Assembly (NCBI RefSeq): GCF_030253575.1
Contig: NC_080568.1
Coordinates: 34,281,501-34,345,500, forward strand
DNA: 64,000 nt
Reading direction: 5' to 3'
From: Rhododendron vialii
Taxonomy: Eukaryota; Streptophyta; Magnoliopsida; Ericales; Ericaceae
The notes under the pieces are model-generated. The model did not search any database and had not been told where the DNA came from. It saw only the letters and a program-made list of their open reading frames with translations. The position numbers and the translations under genes were made by a program. This document shows positions 23,601-33,385 of this stretch, piece by piece (the first letter of the stretch is position 1; each line of letters opens with the position of its first letter).

Positions 23601-26600
23601 TTGATACAAACACTTATGGTATAATTATCACTGTCCAACCTGCTCCCAGCCAAGCATGGGAACTACAATACCCCCAGGATAGTCAACCTATGCCCTTTTA
23701 TCCAGTCTGGCAACCAAATGTGGTTTAACATGGTATCAGAGCATGGATCCAAGGAAAAATAGCACAGAACCTCGTCATCAACACCTCATCAATGCGCCGC
23801 TATATCTAGCTTCTAGGGGGGGGAAATAACCAGAAAATACAGCATCTCCACGTATGGTTCCTTTCTCTAGAGCTTCCCTCGAGCCTCCATCTGTAGTATA
23901 CCTGGACGATGGAAACCAAAACTATCTGGTCAAGAAAAAGACTGAAGATAAATGAATAGACAACATTGTCCTAAAAGATCACTTTAGTTTGGTCAATCTA
24001 TGGAAGGAGAATTTATTCCCGCTATGTCATGGATCACAAAACTTAAAGAAAGACATAATTGGCATCATAAGGAGTAACCTCACTGGCATGCGCTACTTCA
24101 TTGGTGTTTGTGCATCCAACAAAGTGTAACAACACAAAAGATAAGAGAGAACTCTGAAAAGAAAGGACTTGACACGAAAATGAGCTGAAAATTAGCTCAA
24201 GATAGCTAGGCATTAGCATACATAGGAGGTTCTAGAGCAAATCCATCACGACTCAAACTGCATATCTTTCACCCATGCATACAGAAACCATGAAGAGGAA
24301 AAGGAAAATGGAGACGTAAACTTTTATAGTAAGCAACAAGTTTCAGCCAAATGGTGAAAGATCATCAACACCCCCTCAGAAAATAAATATCTAAAGAAAT
24401 TAACCACACAGGTGCACATACAACTTGCTCTGAACAAAGTACAAATGGAAAACTTATTCATGAATCCAAATAAAAGAAGAAGAATTTAATTAACAACCAA
24501 TCAACATCAGAATCTTTGAGAACACCAGTACAGATGCCAGAAGTTAACTCAAATATTTGAGAAGTCTCGGGCAATAAAAACCACTTACAGAATTACTGCA
24601 TCCCCAAGATGTCCCCGAGCTAATGTGACAAGATGATGAAGATAAACTTTGTCATTCCCATAGGAACCAAATTCATTTTCAATCTGTCATAACAAAGTCC
24701 ATTGATTGGAACATCACTAAGTTGCAAGCTTGAAGGCATTAAGAAATCCCATGAAACAAGTTGAAGAAATGTAAACTTTGCAGGAATATCTCTTTTTTAA
24801 TGGACCTTTAGAGTGCAAAACTTTTCAGTATTACATGTAGAATGTAGCAGTTTTTCCAGAGTCAAGATGCCTTGAAGGACATATCCCAGCCATAACCAAC
24901 CTCAGCATAACTATGAGAACTCTATCAAGTTCAATACGCATGCCTAACAGTCAGCAATGTAACAGTTTATTGCACAATCTATATTATAAAGCAGAGAGAA
25001 TTTTCAAAAAAATGTCTATACATACAAAGTAACATCCACGACCGTCCAATCATAATTTTAAGTTAACTTAATTATAGTCGTCAGATCCTTCCTTTTTCAA
25101 AAGATCTATAAAATATTCGCGTAATGAATCTAACCATCTCTCTCCTTACTTTTTAAATGTTGCCTTCAATGATAAAATAGGAAAACATCTCAAAATGGTA
25201 ACTAACGCTATGTGTAAATTACACTTGTCGCGGAGATCAGTCGGTAGAGCAGGTAGTTTATTTGAGTTGAGACTATATTACTTTCTGACGTGCCATTAGG
25301 CACAGGCATCCAGTCCTTATAAATGTTGTCCAAACATTTTCGATTTGTTTTTATGGAATCAAGGGATGTCAAAGTACTTAGAGAAGGAAGCATCCACGGA
25401 TAGAAGACCAGACCACCTCATCTTGATTTTCACTTTTCGATACAAATATTTCCCTTTCTTGGATTTTTCACAAGACAAGGAGGAAGCAGCCATTATTGCT
25501 CGGTTCCCTTAGCTATTGGTCGTGACCAGAATGGAGTATGGGCATTGCCGAATAGTTTGCACGTTTCTGTAAATGATATTAATCCTATTCAAGGTATATC
25601 ACTATATCATATATGTTTTAGAATCTTTCCAATGATAGATCAAAAACTTCTTTAGGTACAAGAAGTCAAACAATACTAAAAAGGCAACAGCTGAACTCCA
25701 TGGTTCCAATTAACCAAACTAAACTAAGCTTCAATGGTCCAAATCCAACCTAAATGGACACCCAACACAGCTCCAAATGTCTCTCCCAGACCCTCGTGGT
25801 CTAACGAGGTTTCGCCTTTAACGATTATTTAAAGTATCTAAAGGAAAGAAGAACAAGCAGCGAAACACTACCTGAACCATTATAATAGGGCCTCCGTTAC
25901 CGTAAAGAAGAGGGGCTATCAGTGGAAGCAATACTCCCCACCACCTTTCAACCTGTAAAAGTTACATGCATGTCAAGTTCCACCATTACAGTTACTATCA
26001 TAACAAAAAGGATAAAGGTCATAAATATAAGGCTGGTTTTGTTTTAGAGATAGGATTGAGGGGCATTGGACGTCCAGGAATGTTTGTCTTGGGACATCGA
26101 ATCTTGGGAATATTTTCAACCTTACTCGCTTGGGAGTTGGGATAAGATAAGGAACATAATGAGGAATGCCCCATGTCCTTGTTGCCATCAGATTCCTTGC
26201 TATCCAAATCCCACTATCCATCTTATGTAGGAATTGCTAACACCTCCTCCCCTGGTGGATATTATTGTATCCGTCATATTGTTGGAAAGCTTAAAATGCA
26301 TAGTTTGGACCCTTCCTAATAGCTTAAGCTTTTGGAGCAAGTAGTACTCTAACACGGTATGAGAGCACAGATTGGAGGAGGTCACAAATCTCTCCATTTA
26401 GGGTTTTTTTTTTTGCCCCATTTGACATGTTTCACTCTAACTAGGACGTTTGCATCATATGAATTGTTTGGTCCTTTTCTAATAGCTTAAGCTTTTTGGA
26501 CATTTAGTGAACTCACACAAACACAGGATTAATTATGCAAACAGAAAAAAACTAGTATGACTTCTTTTTGGCAAGTAAAATGGTGAAACCCGAAAAATTT

Positions 26601-29600
26601 TATTCTAACCCATCCACTTTATGAGGTAAATTATGTGAGATAACTGGTTGCATAGAACCTTAAGAGCAATGTAACCACCAGCATTCCATCCTTTTCCTGG
26701 ATACATAAACCTTTGGTAGCAGAGATTACAATTATTAGAGAATAGTGATCTGACACAATTCGTTTTCATACTTAGAAGTTGGAAATATCTAACGGTGCAA
26801 CTGAATCTGTTCAGCCATCTTAACCCCTACTTTCATAGAAATGCACTTTCAAGAAAGGTGAAGTAGGAAAGGACTATTACTAGTGCTAAGCGCTGCCCAC
26901 CGACAATATAGGGTTCTAGTAGGAATGGACAAAAAAAAAAAAAAAAAGATCCCAAACTACGCGCACAAAATGGCTACTTCAACCTTCAAAACAAGGATTC
27001 CAAAGCATAATTATCTGAGGTTCTAAAACAGAGCAAACAATGGCTTCTTTATTGAACAACACTAGCTATTGAAACTCGACCAGTCACATGAACTCAGTTA
27101 CTTTTTTATACAACCTTCATATGCTAGGATATCTAACATATGAGTTTATACAAATGGAAAATGTACCAAGTCAAGGAAAGCAGAGTCTGATGATCTCAAT
27201 CTGAGAGCTGGTTCAACGGCGAGTAACCATGGAGGAAATCCCCCCAAATCCCACTCTGCAAAAAACAGATGTTATTAATGGGGACAATTTAACTGAAAAT
27301 TAGAGGAAATTCAAATAGTCACGAGTCATGAAAATTACAACCAAGAACTTTCAGTAGTGACAAGAGTTTACAAAAAGAAAGTTAACACAAAACAATGGAA
27401 AGTGTTCAGAAGATTGATACAAATATCATGCCAATCTGAATCACATCAGGGTATTTCACTTATTCAGAAGTGCCTATGAAATATAGCCACAGGTATGAGT
27501 CCAGGTGAACTTGAAAGGAAGAGAAGTGAAAAATATAACTTGGACAGTACAAGAATGCCAGTAGCAATGGCTTCAAGCAAAAAATACATATGCATAATAC
27601 ACATAAGTTATTTACAATGATGAGCTTCAAGTATAAGGGGAAAAAAAGAATGTCAGAGCCAAACTTCCAGGAAATTTCCCAGTTTTCTGTTATCAGCCTT
27701 CAAAACAGTGCCGATTGGAGTCGAAGTAAAGAGGAAGAGAATGAACGGAAGAAACTAAACGAAAAACGAAAGATGGAGACAATCATTTTGGTAGAAAATC
27801 CAAATGCATGGTGTTGCACCGTAAAGTTCAAACAAAGCTAATGCTTTCTTCAAGAGGAAGCAATGAGATTAAGAGTACATATTAAAGGCAGGGGAAATAA
27901 AGTAGTACGAAATATCACTATCATGCAAGTTTCTTGCCCGATTTTGTTGCCAGACAAACACACTACATAAACTCCCGTGGACTTCTAAAGTTTCACTATT
28001 GTAGAACAAACAACCTATCCACTCTTGGGCACTATGTCAAGATAATGTAGGCAAGGCATGAACGAAAAATCAAATACTCAGCCAATCTTGGCATTCTGGA
28101 TTCAAGCTTCATGAGCTGAGTACAGGCTGGATGCGAAACATTGACAAATTTTGCAAATACCACAAAGCATTGTTTCAAATTCCTTGAACAACTGAAAGTT
28201 TGTCTTACCAGCACATATATAAGGTCCAGCTCGAAGCATAACTAGGAGATCCAGCTTCTGGCATAGCTTTAAAAAAGAAACTATATCTGCAATGCCCTCG
28301 AAATCAAGCTCCCCCCGACTTGGTTCGTGCAAATTCCAAGGAACATAAGTCTGAATAGTATTCAAACCAAATGCCTTTGCCCTCAACAGCCTATCTTCCC
28401 AGTACTTCAATCATCAAAAACAAAAACCAAATCAGAAAATCAAACCACAGATTCTCTCAAGCACAAAATATTTCCAACATAACAGTCGTTTTTCTATCAA
28501 TTATCAAGATCTTGTTATGCATATTCTCTGCATACAGTTCTAGAAGGACATGTACTCTAAGGGACCCCCAAGACAAAAATATGTAGGTCCACCTTTGAGT
28601 ATATATTGCAATGTTGGACGGCAAAGGCTAGGCTCGGCAGACTCTGTACCCAGAGTCCACCGATGGAAAAAAGGGGATCCCAGATTGACAGGACTAAACT
28701 GGGGTAGTAGAAATCCTGGATTTTTCCTTATTTGTATTGCGATTTACCTTGTTTTTGTCTATGCCTAGAATTATCCGAGAATACATCATGCTCGTCGTCA
28801 AACACACGATGCAATATATTATAACAAAAAGGTTTACAAAATACAAAAGGGAAGTACCTCAGGGAGGATCCGGAAATAATGCAAATCCCCACCAATAATT
28901 TGGACAGGCTTACCATCCTTCCAGAACATGTCATCGGCAATCCCAAACTGCCGAGCATTTACCTGATTCAACCAAACAATGCCATCCATTCAGGGACATA
29001 CAAGACAAAAGATATCACAATTTTACTGAACTCTTTTTTGGAAGAAAAAGATAAGAGCTACTGTAGACCAGGAGATGCAGTAGTTAAGAGAGCGGATATG
29101 ATAGCTTTGGATAGACCTAAATTGACATTAGATGCTGTTGAGCGCCAAGATATGAGTATAATGGGTTTGTGTGAACAAGTGGCCCTTGACAAAGCTCAAT
29201 GGAGGAAAAGGATTCGTGTAGCCGACCCTAAGTGATTGGGACATAAGGCTCGGTTTGGTTTGGTTTGATTTGGTTTATTTCATTGCAAGACAATGATTAA
29301 GTCCTATCTCAGGAACATAACTTGATCAACAAAACAAAGACAAGGGAACTCATTCTGTCTGTGGTTCATGGATAAGGCAAGGGAATAAAAATAACTGCAA
29401 AGGAAATCACCATTCATTGTTCATATCCATGACAAAAATATTACAATAGCAGTATCATGGATTGTTTCATTCTAGACATCACTACTTCTTTTGGTTTTCT
29501 ACATAATTATATATTAACCAGTCAAATGATAAGTAGAAACAAACTGTTTTCTTCTTCTATTTTGCTACAGATTCCAAATTCGGAACAACAGGTGAAGAAC

Positions 29601-30765
29601 AAGCAAATATCACATGATTATCCAAAGTCAGGATTAGCAAAATAATCCAGGCATTTCAAAAATATACCTAGATCACAACTCAATTACACTGAGTCAAACA
29701 ATGTGGTTCAGGATTGCAATGGTGACTGATCAACTTGAGAAATCAGAATTTATGACTTTCCAACTTGTCATCCGAGGATCAGAACATTCTTCATAATTTT
29801 TGCCTACTTAACATTTCAAAACAATTGTAGCCGGAAAAAAAACTAAAAAAAAGAAGAAGCAATTGTAGTAGAAAGAAACTGTTTTCCTCTTCTATTTGAT
29901 ACCGATTCCGACTTCGGAACAACTGGTGAAGAACAAGCAAAATAAACATGACAATCCGAACCCATTATGATTGATGAGTAAAATAATCTCTGAAGTTCAA
30001 AATATATCTAGATCACAACTCAATTACAGTGAGTCAAACAATGCAGTGCAGTATTACAATTGTGAAATAGTCAACTCGAGCAAATTCCACTTCTTCGAGC
30101 CCCAAACAATCAGAAAGCTTAATTTAACCTCCTAACCTTCCCTACTATCGCTGATCGGTCAAACAGCAACGGAGGATCATAAGTTCCTTCATTTTCACCT
30201 ACTTAACATTTCAAAACAATTGCAGCAAATAAAACTAAAAAATATAACTTTTCGCAAAAGGAAACTGCTTTCCCGTCCTATTTTACCATCGATTCCAAAT
30301 TCAGAACAGCAGGTGAAGAACAATAGTCCCTGAATTTTGAAAATACACTCAGATCACAACTCAATTATACTGAGTCAAACAATGTGGTCCAGAATTACAA
30401 TTGTGAAATGGTTAGTCGAGAAAATTTCCACTTTCTTCGAGTGCCAAAAAATCAGAAAGCTTAATTCAACCTCGCATCCTTTTCCTACTTAACATTTCAA
30501 CACAACTGTAGCTGAATAATCTAAACCGTATCAAGAGCTAACCAGAACTATAGAGATAACTACAATTGCAGTTCGCATAAATCATCGAAATAAGTTTCTA
30601 GAGAGAGAGATGGATTACTTTTTTGTGGCGGGAAGAGCGAGAGGAGGAAGAGAGAGAGGGCCCAGAGGGGAGGGGAGCGAAGACGGGGGCGAAGAAAGCT
30701 CCGAAGGCGAGTAGAGAGAGAAGGAAGAGGAAGATTTTTGGTGTGATACTTGGTTCCGCCGCCAT
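17679..30765 (-). CDS. BGAL17: Beta-galactosidase 17-like (GH35), one internal exon not found
   Basis: Eighteen exons on the minus strand were traced: 30619-30765, 28858-28962, 28209-28404, 27167-27255, 25872-25952, 24589-24683, 23107-23197, 22907-23024, 22730-22825, 22575-22623, 20994-21181, 20809-20880, 20527-20676, 19931-19981, 18595-18763, 18212-18357, 18051-18116 and 17679-17849. Seen: an N-terminal hydrophobic anchor (residues 10-30), the GH35 start [20 protein letters not shown], the acid/base motif IENE, the nucleophile region [11 protein letters not shown] and [15 protein letters not shown]35 enzymes remove terminal beta-galactose from cell-wall glycans. A 71-base exon coding for the family stretch beginning YTTDGG should lie between 24589 and 23197 but I cannot find it. 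Without it the frame is lost after exon 6. An LTR-retrotransposon remnant occupies that intron. The exon ending at 23107 needs an unusual GTCGGT donor. The last exon differs from the family's usual C-terminus. It may be a pseudogene or an assembly artefact. Confidence 0.82.
21474..21929. mobile_element. PIF/Harbinger-type MITE
   Basis: 456 bp. The terminal repeats GAGCATCCACATTG and, in reverse, GAGCATCCGCAATG are flanked on both sides by TTA, the 3-bp target duplication of PIF/Harbinger elements. It lies in a BGAL17 intron. Its interior holds tandem AATAATCAAA-type repeats and no coding sequence. Confidence 0.8.
23310..24130 (+). mobile_element. LTR retrotransposon remnant (Copia-type)
   Basis: TGGTATCAGAGC at 23731-23742 is the classic primer-binding site for initiator methionine tRNA. 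It directly follows a CA end at 23730, as at the inner edge of a 5' LTR. A few hundred bases of degenerate leader and gag-like sequence follow. The outer LTR edge is uncertain. It is old, broken and lies in the BGAL17 intron where one exon is missing. Confidence 0.6.
28870..28962 (-). other. Anchor exon for BGAL17 identity
   Basis: This second exon reads [20 protein letters not shown] and then [15 protein letters not shown], nearly the same as the N-terminal GH35 domain of Arabidopsis BGAL17 as remembered. It distinguishes this gene from the larger BGAL1-16 group, which starts its domain differently. Confidence 0.75.
29087..29280 (+). mobile_element. 5'-truncated RTE-type LINE 3' end
   Basis: The C-terminus of an RTE-like reverse transcriptase can be read, [16 protein letters not shown] and then [14 protein letters not shown] before a TGA stop. 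A GGTTTGGTTTGATTTGG tail follows. It is a longer copy of the family at 3841-3946 and sits in BGAL17 intron 1, opposite to the gene. Confidence 0.8.
29540..30480. repeat. Three imperfect tandem copies of a ~370-bp unit
   Basis: The stretch gattccaaattcggaacaac through agatcacaactcaattacac and gtcaaacaatgtgg recurs near 29570, 29910 and 30300, each copy diverged by roughly a tenth to a fifth. All three lie in intron 1 of BGAL17, close to its first exon. Confidence 0.8.
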
Positions 30766-31085
30766 GGTTGGGAATTTGGCGTCGGAGCTGATCAACGATG
30801 GGCCTCCTCCGCTGCTGTTACTACTGGCACTGGTAGTGGCGGTGCTCTTCTGTCCGGTTCTCACGTCAACCGTGTCGTATGACTCGTATCGAATCGGTTT
30901 TTTCCACCGTATGGTGTCGAATCGGTATTTTATGCCTCGCAATTGCCATTCAGACAAGAGGAATGAATTTCGGGTGCATTACGTTTAGAACCCTGAACTT
31001 TTATAAAAATCTCGTTTTCCCCCCAATGTATTTTCTTATATGCAGGTGGTACTAGTAAAATATTGAACTCTGCTAATCACACATA

Positions 31086-31440
31086 CATCTGTGCACAGAT
31101 TTTGTTGTGAGGTCCACTACAGGTTCCACACAAATAATTTGAGCCGTTTATTAGATGTAAAATATTTTTTCAAAGGTCCCCGTAAAAAATAAGCTCAATC
31201 TAATACATATAGGTGCTCGATCCAATTATCTAAATTTTCATTCAGATTTTCTAGTAATGAAAAATTAGATGATTAGATCAAGTATCTATAGGTATTGGAT
31301 TGAGCTAATTTTTTACGGAAACCTTTGAAAAAATGTTTTACGTTTAATGAATGACTCGGATCGTTTGTGTGGGATCCGTGATGGGCCCCACAACAAAATC
31401 TATGTACAATCTATGCACAGATTATCTGTGTAGACAGATT
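31086..31440. mobile_element. Foldback MITE
   Basis: Two arms of about 160 bp are inverted copies, roughly 80 percent alike. Left landmarks CTGTGCACAG, GGTTCCACACAAA and CCGTAAAAAATAAGCTCAAT pair with the right half read in reverse. The loop is short. The exact ends and target duplication are unclear. It is related in design to the element at 31867-32248. Confidence 0.7.
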
Positions 31441-31866
31441 TTATTGGTAAATATTTCGGGGGAAATAATTTTCACACTCTTTTTGTTTTTGTTTTTTGTT
31501 TTTGGATAACTGCACTCTTTTTTTGTTACTTTTAGTGAAATAATTACATAGAATTTTCACTAAATTCTATTTGCCAAGGATAAAAAGATTATGCGCACTC
31601 CCATTTTATGATTACAACAATTAAATGACCCAAGTATGACGGTAGTACAATGGGAGAAAATTAATTAGAGGTGTGTTGCCGAAATGACTTTTTATAACTT
31701 GAAATGTTGTGGTGGCATGGCTATAAAAATAAGTAGACCCATAGACGGATAAAGTGTTTAAGTTTTCATCTATAATCTAATTAAATGGAAGAACCTATCA
31801 AAATGAATTTCAATCACAAAACTTTCACCATGTACGGATAGTTCACTTTAAACTACTTTATCCACC

Positions 31867-32248
31867 AGAAAAGCTACGTGCACAGCATGCTGTGCACAGC
31901 AGCTGTGCACAGCGGCCGTTTTCTCCCGCCTCGGGTCGCACAAAGATGATCGGAGCCGCTCATTTTGTTCAAAATATGTTGTTTAAGGTCTCTGTAAAAA
32001 ATAAGCTTCATTCGATATCGTTAAAGGCGTTAATAAAACACCCAAAATCACTTCAGAATTTAGGCTTAAATTCTGAAGTGATTTTGGGTGTTTTATTAAC
32101 GCCTTTAACGATATCGAATGAAGCTTATTTTTTACAGAGACCTTAAACAACATATTTTGAACAAAATGAGCGGCTCCGATCATCTTTGTGCGACCCGAGG
32201 CGGGAAAAAACGGCCGCTGTGCACAGCTGCTGTGCACGTAGCACAGCT
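31867..32248. mobile_element. Mutator-type foldback element, nearly perfect arms
   Basis: 382 bp made of two arms of about 185 bp that are almost identical in inverted orientation, meeting at a short loop near 32063. An exact 11-bp target duplication, CTTTATCCACC, lies at 31856-31866 and 32249-32259. Duplications of 9-11 bp point to the Mutator superfamily. The left arm has an extra copy of a GCTGTGCACAGC motif. The high arm identity suggests a fairly recent insertion or arm-to-arm correction. Confidence 0.85.
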
Positions 32249-32538
32249 CTTTATCCACCCTAGTTGCATGCCTAACCCAAATTATCCGCCCTAGTTGCAT
32301 GCCTAACCGCATAAAGTATATATATTTCATGAAACAGTTGCTCTGACTTTAACTAATTAGCAGATTAATTATAAGTTTTTTTGTTGACTTTAACTAATTA
32401 GCAGATCATAAGTTTTTTTGTTTAACAGAAAAGAAATTGTTACGACCAACCTCTCAGCACCTCATGGCAAGCACATAACCGGGTACCAAAAATGATATAT
32501 TTCTCCTCCATCTGCTCTATGACTATATCAATAATGGC

Positions 32539-32539
<1 letters not shown>

Positions 32540-32613
<74 letters not shown>
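32540..32613. repeat. (CT)37 microsatellite
   Basis: The longest uninterrupted dinucleotide run in the window, about 74 bases, in the spacer between BGAL17 and the IDD gene. Confidence 0.97.
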
Positions 32614-32617
<4 letters not shown>

Positions 32618-33385
32618 AAGAGAATGAGAGAGAGAGTGATGAGAGCTGTGGCGTGTGGGTTTCAGAGGAATCTCCTGTCATTCTAGTTTCCCTTTTTTCC
32701 ATCTTTATAATAAACAACACCACTTTTGAAGTTAATTAAGCCCATAATCTACAATATTAATCACCTAACATGGGTATACCGTATATATATGCGCGCACCT
32801 CTCCCTAGTTGTAAGTTTTTGTATTTAATTTTACGTGGAGCTACTTTATCTGATGATTGACTAATTTATGACACCCTTATAAGCAGATAAAAATTCTTAC
32901 ATTGATCGCTTTCTCACATTCCACGAATAAATATAATAATGCTTCAATCAATATTGTGGATTTGTCTTGAAAATTTGTTTAGTTCTTAACTTCACAACTT
33001 CGGAGTTTATTAAAGTGGCATAGAATGGCTCGGACACATGTATGTAGAGTCGTACAATACATGTGGCCGCACAAAATGCATGTGAAACCCATGCAAATCA
33101 ACTTGGTAAGTGTACAAGTGTATGTACTACAAAGACAAAACTACTACGGCTTGTCTTTTCTCTCTTATTATACAAAAACGCAAAGGAATTAATTATAACC
33201 TCATTATCAATGGAAATTGCTACCAATATTAAAGAGCACTACTCCATATGTAACTAGATCAAGTCATATCCTTTAGGGTTCCACATATATAGTATCTTCT
33301 TCCCTTTGGAAGAAAGAAACTCAAGAACAACAAATATTACAAAACTAAGCACATCGAAAAGAAGTGTCCAATGCAAGAACTAGAA

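Larger units (their letters stand above)
30766..33385. other. Repeat-filled spacer upstream of BGAL17
   Basis: This contains the BGAL17 promoter side (30766 onward), two foldback elements, a small tandem duplication of gactttaactaattagcaga at 32347 and 32390, and a long CT microsatellite. No gene recognised. Confidence 0.5.

Noticed and set aside
25225-25275. tRNA-like stretch, tcagtcggtagagcagg
   Set aside because: It resembles a D-arm/A box, but no B box or acceptor stem can be found, so neither a tRNA nor a tRNA-derived SINE is supported.
26350-26400. Possible second primer-binding site, acggtatgagagcac
   Set aside because: Too degenerate and without a recognisable LTR end; may be an old Copia scrap but not enough to annotate.
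30623-30988. Plus-strand 121-residue open frame with a hydrophobic stretch
   Set aside because: It overlaps the first exon and promoter of BGAL17, which has strong exon-by-exon support on minus.
31892-32330. Two open frames of 84 and 115 residues on opposite strands with nearly the same sequence
   Set aside because: They are the two arms of a foldback element translated from each side, not a gene pair.
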